Assembly: GCA_023548195.1 (NCBI GenBank)
Contig: JAJHZJ010000013.1
Coordinates: forward strand, 1,001,001-1,065,000
Direction: 5' to 3'
Origin: Bettongia penicillata ogilbyi
Taxonomy: Eukaryota > Chordata > Mammalia > Diprotodontia > Potoroidae
Length of the DNA: 64,000 nt
Shown: in pieces, positions 34,545-45,369 of the stretch
Position numbering within the stretch: the stretch's first letter is position 1
How the letters are laid out: every line of letters starts with the position of its first letter
The notes under the pieces: generated by a model
Database searches by the model: none
Told to the model about the DNA's origin: nothing
What the model saw: the letters and a program-made list of their open reading frames with translations, nothing else
Program-made: the position numbers and the translations under genes

Positions 34545-35370
34545 CTTCTACTTGGCATTCAAAGCCCTTCATAAGCCGCCCCCTCCCTTTCTAGTCTTCT
34601 TACATCTTACCCCTTACCTCCACAACTTGACCCCACCACATACTTTAAGGTCCAGTGACAATGGCCTCCTTGCCATTCCTTGAACAAGACTCCATCTCTA
34701 GACTACTGACATTTCATTTCATTGACTCTCCCATGTCTGGAATACTCTCCCTCTTCACCTTCTTCCTGGCTTCCTGAAAGTTCCAACTAAAATCCTACTT
34801 TCTACAAGAAGTCTTTTCTGATGCTCCTTCTTGTAGTGCCTATCTTCTATTGATTGGGGCAGCTAGGTGGTGCAGTGGATAGAGCACAAGTTCATGAGTC
34901 AGGAGGATGTGAGTTCAAGTCTCACCTTAGACACTTGACACTCACTAGTTATGTGACCTTGGGCAAGTCACTTAACTCCAATTGCCTCATCCTGGGTCAT
35001 CTCCAGTCACCCTGAGGAATATCTGGTTACTGGATTCAGATGGTACTGGAGAAGTGAGGCTGGTGACCTGCACAGCCCTCCCTCACTCAAAACAAAGTCA
35101 AGTGCAAGTCATGTCATTATTTCACTGATGGCATGGTCTTCTTCATCAATGAAAGACAAACACACATCCTCTATTGATTGTCTCCAAATTACTCTGCATA
35201 TACCTTGTTTGCACATGGGTATTTTCATGTTATCTCTCCCATCAGACTGTGAGCTCAGTGAAAGTAGGGACCACCTTTCCCTTTTTTTTTTTTTTTTTTT
35301 TTGCATCCTCAGTGCCTATCATAGTGCCTGGCACATAGTAAACACTGAAAAAATACTTGTTGACTAAGTG
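34545..35370 (+). mobile_element. L2 LINE split by a SINE
   Basis: The L2 C-terminal region (ttggcattcaaagcccttca, tctggaatactctccctc, ctacaagaagtcttttctg) at 34545-34855 resumes at 35170 with the L2 3' end (catcagactgtgagctcag, gtgcctggcacatagtaaac). The tail contains a 22-T run (about 35281-35302). Confidence 0.85.
34856..35169 (+). repeat. Full-length type B SINE with target duplication
   Basis: A 314-bp SINE is flanked by exact 10-bp copies of tctattgatt (34846-34855 and 35170-35179). It is collinear with the copy at 22130 (roughly 88% alike by eye) and likewise ends in an ACAC run with no poly-A tail. Confidence 0.92.
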
Positions 35371-36060
35371 CATTGGTGGAAGGAATAAGCACAATAATAA
35401 AATTACAGATTCTTGAAGTTTCAAAATGTTTATTTTCTGACACTGTATTATAGTTGATGTGATAGCGTTTAGTGAATAAATAACCCTTTCTTTACCCCAA
35501 CCCAAACTGTCCTGAAAACCACAACAGGGAGTAAGAGGGCAGACCCACAAGATCATATCCCATTTCTCAACAGCATTATCTTAACCTGGCCTATGCAGAT
35601 CCCATCTGAAGGTAATCTCCCCTTCTGAGTAGTCCACCCTAAGTACTCCTAGACCTCACCATCAAGTGCTACCTTAGTGCTATAAAGACCTCTACTCTTT
35701 TCAGCTGCCCTAGGGTTGATTTATCCTATATGTTATCTCCCCCTAATGATGATGTGAATTCTGAGAAGGGATGATCTCCTTTTCTATTTTTTTCTATGTT
35801 CTGTTTTCTTATTTTCTTTTTTCTTTCTAATTTCTTATTTCCTATTCCTAGCACTTAGCACAACACTAAATAAATTTTCTTCCATTATGAAGTGCCTCTA
35901 GAATATGACAGAGGCAAATCCTGTCTTGTCCTCCCAGATCAAAATGGAACACTGCTGACGTTGCTGGTACCATCACATCCACCGTCTCCCAGTCCTGGGT
36001 CATCTCATTTTAAACAGGAAAGTTGTACATTTTTAGCCATGTCTAATTTTGTATCATTCT
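35371..36060. other. Mostly unique sequence
   Basis: The end (about 35735-35880) has weak L2-tail similarity (ctagcacttagcacaacac, then taaataaatt). No gene seen. Confidence 0.3.
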
Positions 36061-36067
36061 TTAGAGT

Positions 36068-36360
36068 CACTGAAGTTGGAAGCTTGGGAGTGAACCCCAG
36101 AGATCATCTAGTCCAATCTGAACAGAAATCCCCTCTTCAACATCCTTGACAAGTGGACATTCATCTTCTCAAGGAAAGACTGTCAATAATGGTTAAGCTC
36201 CCAGAACACCTATTGACTTGTGGACTACTCTGATTGTTATGAAGTTTTTCCTTAAACTGAAACAAAATCTATCCTTCTGAAACTTCTACTCCTTGTTCTT
36301 AGTGTACCCTTGGAGGCCAACAGAACCAACTGAACTTTCATAGAGAGCCTTTCAAATAAT
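36068..36360 (-). mobile_element. CR1/L3-like LINE fragment
   Basis: Forward-strand landmarks catctagtccaatctgaac, gacaagtggacattcatc, gttatgaagtttttcctt and acttctactccttgttctta follow the layout of vertebrate CR1-type 3' regions seen in reverse. Confidence 0.5.
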
Positions 36361-37345
36361 GAGCAATTGTAGAGAATAATTATAAATGATATTTATACAA
36401 TATAAGCATCTTATATAATGTATAAGCATATAATACAGATTATAAAGTACAATTGTAGAGTTAGAAGATCACCTGGCCCAATTCCATCATTTTATAGAGA
36501 GCTTAAGTCATCTGCTAGTAAAGAACATATCTAAAACTATAATAATATAACAAGAATAACTCACATTTCTATGGTGCTTTAAGTTTTACAAAGTTCTTTC
36601 CTCACAAACCTAGAAAGTAAGTAGTATAGATATTACTGTCCCTGGTTTATAAATGAAGAGTTCAGAGGCTCAGTAATTTAGGCCATAGATTTAAGAATCA
36701 AAACCTCATGACTCTCCATCTAGAGCTCTCTCCATAGCATGACACTGTAGATATGAACTTGTTAAGTTCATAGAGTTTAAGAGGGCAGAGACATGTAAAA
36801 GGAGTTGCATTTCTTCTCAGACCAATGTACAGATGGCTATGTACTCAGCATGAATAATCAATGAAAGCGAAGGCCAAGCTCGATATCTTTGGAAATTTAC
36901 AATCCTTTGGAAAACCTCCAGAATACTGTTTTCTGGGGGAAAAAAGCACCCTATAATATAGGCAGAATGTGAAGAATTCAGAGGAACATGCATCAAGTGC
37001 TAAAATGTAAAACAGTCAAAACTAAAAGAATAATATGATGAATGATTAAAATAATATAAATGAAAACAACACAATATAGCATCAAAATTCAGATTAATTA
37101 CAATGGCTAATCCTGGCTCCAAGGGACCCATAATAAAATATCCATTACTCCTCTCCATAGAACAACTATTTCTTGCAAGTGTGAACTGTTGCGTATAAAG
37201 TCAGATGTCTCTTCTGGGATGATTTATTTTGATGAACTGTTTCTTTACTGTGTGAAGGAAGTGATATTAAAAAGTGATATTTAACCTAAAAAATAAAAAG
37301 TGTTAATAAAATTTAATTAAGAAAAGTAGGAAACTTTTTCATTTG
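36361..37345. other. Mostly unique, AT-rich
   Basis: A short MIR-like tail lies near 36455-36760 (ttatagagagcttaag, catgactctccatctag). No gene seen. Confidence 0.3.
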
Positions 37346-37349
37346 CAAT

Positions 37350-37610
37350 TAGAAGACCTGGATTCAAATCCTATCTCTGCTACTTATTAACTGTAATCTT
37401 AAACAAATTACTGAGCCAGCACATCCCAGTGCTTAACATAGCATCTGGCATATAGTAGGTGTTTAATAAATGTTTACCAAATTAAACTGAATTTATTGAA
37501 TTTCCTTATCCACAAAAAGTAGATAATAGTTTCTGTACTACCTACTCTACAAAATTGATGCAGGATCAAACAAGGTAATATAAAATACTTTGCAAACCAC
37601 AAATTGTTAA
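37350..37610 (+). repeat. MIR with an embedded L2-type tail
   Basis: MIR sequence (gacctggattcaaatcctat, ctgctacttattaactgtaa) is interrupted by a terminus with gcttaacatagcatctggc and gtttaataaatg. It resumes with ttccttatccacaaaaagt and atactttgcaaacc. Confidence 0.5.
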
Positions 37611-38210
37611 GTTAATAGCCATACTTAGAGGAGTATTATATGAGGAAATAATCATATTGAATGATGATAGACTCTAGAAAAATATTGACCTCAAAATAAC
37701 TTAAGGAACACTATTAATTTGTGACAGGAAAAAACTCAGTTCAGGTCATTAGGGAGAAAGCCAGGACCTAGACATGCACTCTATGAAGCACTGGGAGCCA
37801 TGACGGGAGAAGGGCCAACTCAATACCTAGGCACAAGCACAGGGTGAGGAATGAGGGATTTGTAGGAGGTCAAAAACCAATGTTATTTTCAACATCACAG
37901 TAGGCCTTATCAAGTTCAAACAGCAAAGGACAGAATCAAATCCTGACACAGAATCACGTAAAGAGAAGACAGAAACTGGCCAAGGCCAGAACCCACCATG
38001 GACCATCAGGAAACTGATACAGATGATAGGCACTTAAGCACAGGGTAGGGACCTAACAAAAGAAGCTTTATACACACTGTCAATAAGAATGGCATCCAGA
38101 ATACATAGTGGAGCAGTGCAACACGGTTGGGGGAATATCAAACCTTCCAAAAATGCCTGAGAGGACTGGCAAGAGCACATAATCTAAATCTAAAAGCTGA
38201 GACTGGAAGT

Positions 38211-39290
38211 ATGAATAAACAGAAGAAAAAAAGAAACAAAATTTTTAAAAATGTTATAGGCAAAGAGAAGTTTAAAAGATAAATCCAGAAAAAGAGTACA
38301 ACAACTACAAGAAAAAAATGGGAAGAAAAGGTTTAGCTACAGTGAATAAAGGAATGATCCAGAGAAATGAAGCAAGAAATAATAAGAGAAAAGAAGTGAG
38401 AGTTCAGAAAAGAAAAATTGAAGGGAGCATAAGAAGCTTATAACAGATAATAGAAAAATGTGCCCAAGTAGTGGACTCCCTGAAAAATCAGAATGAAACA
38501 GACAAATCAATGACTCCATGAGGCAAAATGAAATATTAGAACAAAGTCAAAGATTAAAAAAAGTAAAAAGAAAAAGGAAAGTATGAACTCTCAAAAGCAA
38601 TTGTCTTAGAAAATAGTTCAAGGAGAGATAGATTAAGGATCAGCAAATTCTCTAAAAGCCATGACTAAGGAAAAAAATCTTATATACCATATTTCAAAAA
38701 ATCATCACAGAAAACTGCCCAGATCCATTAGAACCAGATGGAAAAGTCCAAAATAGAACGAATCTGTCAATCACCTCCTAAAATAAATCTTAAACTGAAA
38801 ACAGAAATGTAATATCAAATACTCAGAGTTTCCAAATCAAAGACAAAGAAATACTGCAAAAAGCCAAAAAGAGTTGAACGATCAAGGAACCACAATTATC
38901 ATCACAAAAGATTTCAAAATTACAGAATTTGAAAATTGTGAGGGATTTTAGTGACTCAACCCACACTAGATCATATTCAGCAAATTATATGTAGCCTCTG
39001 CTTGAAGTCCTCCAATGACGATTCCCTCTCAAGGCAGTCTATTTGATTTTGGGACAACCTGAATTTTTCAGAAGTTTAGAAGAGCAACTATTGTAAAGAA
39101 GAAAAAAAAAATCTTGGAATATGATATTCCAAAAAGCAAAAGATAAAGTTTGCAGCTAAGAATGATTTAACAATAAAACTAAAAATGATTGTACAGGGGT
39201 AACACACATATTATAAAATTAGAGAATTACTGATAAAAAGACAAGAGTGGAACTAAACTTTGAAATACAAATATAGGAATCAAAGGAAAC
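38211..39290 (+). pseudogene. L1 ORF1 remnant, badly broken
   Basis: Lys/Glu-rich codons and the recognisable RNA-binding-domain stretch near 38700-38880 support ORF1. Stops and frameshifts interrupt every ~100 bases, and a CR1-like piece (about 38935-39090) is inserted. Confidence 0.55.
38935..39090 (-). mobile_element. CR1/L3-like fragment inside L1 ORF1 remnant
   Basis: gagggattttagtgactcaa, cctctgcttgaagtcctcca and caaggcagtctatttgattt follow the same layout as the piece at 36068. They interrupt the ORF1 sequence. Confidence 0.5.
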
Positions 39291-39475
39291 CTAGAATGAA
39301 AAATATATTTGAGCAACTGAAAGGTCCTAAAATGATGATAAAGTACATATATTATAAGATGAGGGAATAGAATACAATCCTGTAGAATTTGTCAAGGGTC
39401 ACAGAGGAAGCCAAGTAAGGCAAACAAAAGACCTGGGTATGGTTTCATTCTATTATGCCTGTTTTAAAAGAAAAG

Positions 39476-39674
39476 ATAAATTATTTTCTCCCACTCGTTT
39501 TAATTCTTCTATGCAACATGACTAATGTGAAAATATTTTTAATGACAATGTATGTGTAGAACCCATATAAGATTGCATACCATCTCAGGGAGAGAGGGGA
39601 AAGGAAGCAAGAGGGGGAGAAAATTTAAAACTTATAGAAGTGACTATTGAAAACTGAAAACAAAATAATTAATT
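39476..39674 (+). mobile_element. Short L1 3' end inserted in the old L1
   Basis: About 200 bases match the 3' untranslated regions at 14820 and 30230 (ctcccactcgttttaattct, gattgcataccatctcaggg) and end in an A-rich tail. Flanks gttttaaaagaaaag (39461-39475) and gttttgaaaaagaag (39675-39689) resemble a diverged target duplication. Confidence 0.65.
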
Positions 39675-40109
39675 GTTTTGAAAAAGAAGGGAAAGGCAGT
39701 ACTAGCTAAGAAAGGAGGAAGGCAGATTAAAAATGTGTGCTCTCAAATATAAGGCATGTGTAAAAAGAATATGAAGACATAGAGGAAGTAGTAGACAGAA
39801 ATAGTAAAGGGAAGGTTACACATACACACATTTTGGTATAGAAAGATATTAAACTCAAGAGAGAAACATGCTGACATAAGGAGAGGAGAAATGTAGGAAG
39901 GCACATAAAAAAGAGAATAGACTTAGCAAGGGAATAAACACAAACAAAAGAAACCAGAGAGTTGATCAGAATAAGGAAAAGCAAAGGAGCCAGAGATCAG
40001 GGTCTAAGGACAGTGAAAAGTGGGGAGGGAAAAGATTACTGCAACTACAGATTTCTAGTGTTGATCAGTTTCCTTCTCTTTTTTCATTCCCTTCTCTTTT
40101 TTATAAAGG

Positions 40110-41250
40110 GGGAATATAGAAGGAAAGGGAAAAATAGAAAAGATTGTGACAGAGGGAAATATACAATTAACTATCATAAAAGTGAATATAAATGGAATGA
40201 AGTCACCCATAAAAGAGAGGAGAGCAGCACAATGGATTACGAAGCAGAAAACTGATATTTTGTTTATAAGACATACACTTGAAACATAAAGATTCACTCA
40301 GTTAAAATGAGAGTCTAGAGTAGAATTTATTGCACTTACCTAAAGTATAAAGGTGATTTCAAAAAACCAATCATGATTTCAGATAAGGTAGTAGTAAAAA
40401 CAGAATAACTGAAGAGCTATATAAGAAAACTATATGATATTGAAAGAGTCCGTAGACAATGAAATAATACAAATATATGCACCCATTACCATGGCATCTA
40501 AATACTTGAAAAAGTAAATTGAATTATAGGGAGAAATAAACTATAATATTTGAGGTTCTCAGTGTGCCTCTGTTATGATCTACACAAAGCTAACAAAAAG
40601 TTAAATAAGAAAGAAGCTAAAGACTTGAATAGAATTTTAGAAAACTTGTATATGATAGATCTCTGTTGATTACTGAACAGGAATATAAAGGGATATATAT
40701 GTGCATGTGCATGTGTATGTTTCTCTAATGTGTGTAGCAACACTTATGCAAAAGCTGACCATGTTCCAGGGCATAAAAAAGTGTCATAAACAGGTAGGAA
40801 AGCACAGATATTGAACACATTCTTTACTGACCACAGTGAAATATAATTTTGATCAACTTTGAAGACAGGAAGTTAAATAATATAAAGAATTAGCAGGTCA
40901 AAACCAAGTATATAAACAACAAATAATACAACAATGATAAAATATACCAAAACATTTGGAATGTAGCCAAGACGACCTTAGGAGGAAATTTATATCTTAT
41001 AATCAACAAAATAACAAATAAATAAATGAATTGGAAATGCAACTAAAAGAACTGGAACAAAACTGAAAAGAAAAAAGAACAAAACTGAAAATAAAACTAG
41101 GAGCTTTTTAAAAATCTAATAAAATGAGTAAATTATTTTATTATCTAGTCTGCTAAAAAGCAAAAAATAGGAAACCAAATAGCCAATATTTTAAAAAAAA
41201 ATGAAAAGGAAGAAGTCAAAACAAAACAAGAGGAAATAAAATTAGTACAA
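40110..41250 (+). pseudogene. L1 ORF2 endonuclease-region remnant
   Basis: The beginning (aactatcataaaagtgaat, aatggaatgaagtcacccat) parallels the clearer ORF2 start at 63140. Further on, gcaaaagctgaccatgttcc corresponds to the endonuclease's conserved Asp-His segment, and ggaatgtagccaagacgacc to the linker before the polymerase. Many stops; not functional. Confidence 0.55.
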
Positions 41251-41489
41251 ACTATTTTGCCTAATTATGAGCAATATTACATGATGTATGACTGCAAAAA
41301 AAAATAATAATAGAAAGGACTGAATAACATAATGTGTGTAAAGAGCTTTGATTGTAAAACACCATATAAGTGTAACTTGTTATTCTGGCAATAATAAATA
41401 AGTCTCAACCTGGAGTGCTAATCTTTATACTCAGAAATGAAAATAAATGAAATTTCTATTTTCAGAAATTAATTTAAAACATTGGATTT
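41251..41489. other. Short unassigned stretch with a MIR-like tail
   Basis: 41325-41385 resembles a MIR terminus (aaagagctttgattgtaaaa). The rest is unassigned. Confidence 0.35.
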
Positions 41490-41678
41490 AAAGTCACAAA
41501 ATTCTAAAATTAGAGAACTTTGAGGTCATATAGACCAAATCCCTCATTTTCCTGAGACTTCCAAAGACTAGGAAGGAGAGGTAACTTGTCCAAGATGATA
41601 CACTGTTGGCAGAACTAGGTCTCAAACCCACATCTTCTGACTCTCAAGTGCTGAGCTCTTTCTACCATAACTACTGCC
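41490..41678 (+). repeat. MIR-like SINE
   Basis: attagagaactttgaggtca, ggtaacttgtccaagatgat and caaacccacatcttctgact. Confidence 0.65.
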
Positions 41679-42935
41679 TGTGCTAATAAAATCAAAGCCA
41701 CCTTTTATCCAGTATATATTTAATTCAAGAATCTTCATATCAGCTCCCAGAATAAGAGTACCTAAACAGGAAAACACCATTCTCTAAAGACTCACAAATT
41801 ACTTAATAAAGTATTATTATTTCTTAATAAAGAAAGAATAAAGAATTATTCTTTCCAACCTAATAAAAGACACGTTTCAGAGGAATACGTAGGGGGACAA
41901 TAAGGACTGTGCTTTGACATTGTTTCTGCCAACTGAGTCTTTTGAGTACCCTTTTCTAGTGTATGATAACAATGTACTTTTTAGAAAGAATTCAGGGCTA
42001 ACCACCCAGTCTTTGTCATGTTTCTCTACTAGAATAGACCTGTCTAATCCTAGCCTAACTACCTAGATTTAGCCATGTTTCTTCACAAGGATGGAATATC
42101 TAATAAGTACCTCAAATCCAGGCAAAAATATGGACCTGTCTATTAACCGAACACCAAACATATGTTTGCACAAGCAAGATATGTTTACCTCTTTTACAGT
42201 CTTTTCACTGCCAGATTTGCAAACATAAAAGTGGGGATTTTAAAAACAGTTATCTGGTAACTCCAGAGAACTTGCAGCAGGCTGGACAAAGACACATCAT
42301 TTTAATATTAGGGTGAGAGACTTCTGCAAATTTGTCCTTTTCTACCACTATCATCGTTCCTAATCTATAAAATTATAGTCAGCCTAGGTGACTCCTAAGA
42401 TCTCATTCAGATATAATGTCTCATGATCTGTGATTCTACTTCATTTTAACTTAAGGGACAGAAATAACACTTGCTGAACTTCATTGGTAGAGGTGAAAGA
42501 TAGCCATCCCAGTCAGTCCATCCTATTATCAAGAAGAAACAATTGAGCAAAGTGCAATCTCAACTAGGACATCATTATGTTCTTTTTTTAAAGTTCTGCT
42601 ATAAAAGGCTTGCAGAGAACTTTGGGGGCAAATTTAATTTTATGATTTTTGAGGAAGGTCATATCCTATGAAAGAATAAAAAATTTAAATTTAGGTCAGA
42701 TTTTGACATCTAAGCCACTTGATGGTGCTTTACTTAATTCACCTAAGTGCAATCAAAGCCAATCTGTTCTCAAACTGCATTAATTTTGTGCTATTAAAGT
42801 GTCAGGTAATGGGTTGTAAACAAAATATCATAATTACAACATATGTGATTGCTACCATGTTTTGGTTCGATTCAGTTAAAATTTCTCAGCAATCACCATA
42901 ATGCATTTTTTCTTGTCAATGGCTGATATAACCAC
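41679..42935. other. Mostly unique sequence
   Basis: No gene recognised. A short SINE-tail resemblance lies at 42375-42445. Confidence 0.35.
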
Positions 42936-42937
42936 TA

Positions 42938-43135
42938 AAAATCATAGATTGTTGGAGTTGGAATGGATTTAGTGGTCACCATATTGGGGTTTGCCTTACA
43001 TGGCAGATGAGGAAACTGAAGCTCAGAGAAGGAAAGTAATTTGCCCAAGGTCATATGGAAAATTAATGGACAAAGAACTAAAACTCAAGTATTCTGAACC
43101 TGAGGGCAGTGTTCTTTTCAATATACCATAATGCT
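42938..43135 (+). repeat. MIR-like SINE
   Basis: atcatagattgttggagttg, cagatgaggaaactgaagct, aatttgcccaaggtcatatg, then gggcagtgttctttt. Confidence 0.75.
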
Positions 43136-43382
43136 CACCTCACTCTCTAGAACTGGTTTCTTACTCAACAAACATATTGCATAAAGAAAAAAATCTGAAA
43201 GGGCAGATAGATCCATTGTTTCCTACAAGAAGAAGTAACCAATGTTATAATCTTGTCATTTCTCCACATTATTTCTTCCACTTGTCCCCTTGTCCCTTTG
43301 TGCACTGCTGCTACCCTAGTTCAAGTCCCCTCTGTCTATTCATTCTATCCTAGTATTTACCTTGCATTTATTTTGTTAGTGT

Positions 43383-43560
43383 TGTTGTCAGCCCTTTGTT
43401 CTTGAAGAGGACCATAACATCAGGGACATGATGCTATCACATGCAAATGAATTGGATTTAAGTGAGGGAGGGCTGTGCAAAGGCACCAGCCTCACTTTCT
43501 CTTCCAGAGCCATCTGGGTCCAATGGCAAGATACAGATCGAATGAGTGGAGATGGCCTTT
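43383..43560 (-). repeat. type B SINE, head truncated
   Basis: The reverse-strand 3' body is gttgttgtcagccctttg, ggaccataacatcagggac and gagccatctgggtcc. The tRNA-like head is missing, replaced by sequence leading to the Tigger element. Confidence 0.75.
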
Positions 43561-43604
43561 TATTTTTGTATATGTCTTGTAGAGGGGCAATGTGGCATGG
43601 AGTA

Positions 43605-44421
43605 CAAGGATACCTCAGAGATACTGTGGGCTCAGTTCCAACCACCACAATAAAGCAAATATCACAATAAAGTCAGTCACAAGAATTTTTTGGTTTCCTG
43701 GTGTATATAAAAGCTAATTTTATATAGCACACTGTGCTATATAGTCTATTAAATGTGAAATAGTATTATATCTAAAAAATTAAAGCACACACCTTCATTA
43801 AAACTATGTTATTGCTAAAAAATGCTAAAAATATCTGAGCCTTTAGCTAGTCATAATCTTTTTGCTTGTGGAGGATCTTGTCCAGATGTTAATGGTTGTT
43901 GACTGACCAGGGTGGTAGATGCTGAAAGTTTTGGTTACTATGTGAATTTCTTAAAATAGGACAACAACAAAAGTTTACCACATTCCTTTCAGTTAAACAT
44001 TTAGAAGCCATTGCAGAATTATTAATTGGACTAATTTCAACATTGTTGTGTCTCGGGGAATAGGGAGACCTGAGGAGCCAGTTTGTGGAGCAGTCAGCAA
44101 ACACACAACATTTTCAAGTTAAGTTTGCCATCTCATAGGCATGTGGTCCATGGTGCCCCAAAAGAATTACAATAGTAACATTAAAGATCACTGATCATCG
44201 TAACAGATATAATCATAACGAAAATGTTTGAAATATTAAGAGAATTACAAAAATGTGACCCAAGAGACACAATGTAAACACATGCTGTCTGAAAAATGGC
44301 AATAATAGACTTGCTTAACACAGGGTTGCCAAAACCTTTCAATTTGTAATTAAACAAACAAAAAACCCTACATATCTGTGAAGAGCAATAAAACAAAGTG
44401 TGATGAAACTATGTATGCCTG
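43605..44421. mobile_element. Tigger1-like (pogo/TcMar) DNA transposon, internally deleted
   Basis: The left end (caaggatacctcagagatac, 43605-43624) and right end (aaactatgtatgcctg, 44406-44421) form Tigger-type inverted termini. A TA dinucleotide sits directly left of the element; the right flank reads CA. Left-arm landmarks include aattttttggtttcctgg and cataatctttttgcttgtgg. Right-arm landmarks include tattaattggactaatttca, gaattacaatagtaac and gcttaacacagggttgcc. The arms join near 43985, so nearly all the transposase gene is missing and this 817-bp copy is nonautonomous. Confidence 0.88.
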
Positions 44422-44620
44422 CATAAAGCATATCCTTGAAACCAAGAAGACTAGGATTCCTATCCTACCATGGACATACTCTGGCTATGTGACCCAGGGC
44501 AAACCTTTTTTAACTTCTCAATGTTCCAGGCATCTCTTTATGCATACAAGTTGTGCAAAAGTTGATAACCTGAATCAATAAGAGGAGTTTCCTCACCTGG
44601 GAGTTCCCTATATATAAAAA
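44422..44620 (+). repeat. tRNA-headed SINE, type C
   Basis: ggctatgtgacccagggcaa, aacttctcaatgttccaggc, ttgtgcaaaagttgataacc, then gagtttcctcacctgggag. It abuts the right end of the Tigger element. Confidence 0.75.
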
Positions 44621-44639
44621 AAAAAACCTTCCTATTTCT

Positions 44640-44765
44640 TTATTTTGTATACCTTTATTTGGATACATAGTCTCCCTCAAAATAATACAAGTTCCCAGGA
44701 CTGTTTTCATTTTTACCATTGTATCTCCAGCACAGTACTTGGCTGATTGCAACCATTTTTTAATT
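44640..44765 (+). repeat. L2-type tail
   Basis: ggatacatagtctccctc and tgtatctccagcacagtact. Confidence 0.5.
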
Positions 44766-45082
44766 TAATTTAGCTAAACAATGGTAAAAAAAAAAAAAAA
44801 CTTCATGAAAACCTGTACCCTTGAACTACCAGTTTTTCCCTCCTTATGACCATCTGTTTCCACTTCAGTCCTTTGAGAATTTTGAATGCTAGAAAACTGA
44901 GTTTCCCTGGCATTTATCTCCACAGTGTCCCTGATAGGTCTTGGCCTCCAAGTTGATTAAGCCATGTCCCTTATTTGTGAGCAAAGAAGACTCAGCTTGT
45001 CCTCTACTCTCAACTCCTTGAAATGGAAAACCATCACACCCCACTCACCCTCACTTGATTTACAAGTGAGTAAATGAATGAA

Positions 45083-45358
45083 GGGCAGTTAGGTGGCTCA
45101 GTGGAAATGGAGTTAGGAAGACTCATCTTCCTAAATTCAAATCTGACCTCACTTTCCAGCTGTGTGACCCTTGGCAAGTCACTTAACCCTGTTTCCCTCA
45201 GTTTCTTCATCAGTAAAATGAGCAAGTCACTTAACCCTGTTTCCCTCAGTTTCTTCATCAGTAAAATGAGAAAAGGAAATAGCAAACCATTCCTATGTCT
45301 TTGCCAAGAGAATCCCAAGAGGGGTAACAAGGAGTGAGAAACACTGAACAACAACAAC
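45083..45358 (+). repeat. tRNA-headed SINE, Mar1-like (type A), with internal duplication
   Basis: Full-length copy with 11-bp flanks aaatgaatgaa (45072-45082) and aaatgaaggaa (45359-45369), one mismatch. A 48-bp internal segment is tandemly duplicated without a mismatch (45174-45221 and 45222-45269), making this copy longer than its siblings. Confidence 0.93.
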
Positions 45359-45369
45359 AAATGAAGGAA

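Larger units (their letters stand above)
37700..41250 (+). mobile_element. Old L1: 5' region, ORF1 and ORF2 N-terminal remnants
   Basis: An ORF1-type start (atgaataaacagaag at 38211) follows a probable L1 5' untranslated region. ORF1 remnants (gaaaactgcccagatccatt, tagaaccagatggaaa, tcaatcacctcct) run to about 39475. After an inserted L1 end, spacer-like sequence leads into the ORF2 start and endonuclease region (40110-41250). Every frame is broken many times, so this copy predates most others here. The 3' part is missing. Confidence 0.6.

Noticed and set aside
35281..35302. 22-T run as a possible reverse-strand retroposon tail
   Set aside because: It lies within a forward L2 3' end that continues on both sides; it is an expanded T run, not an insertion boundary.
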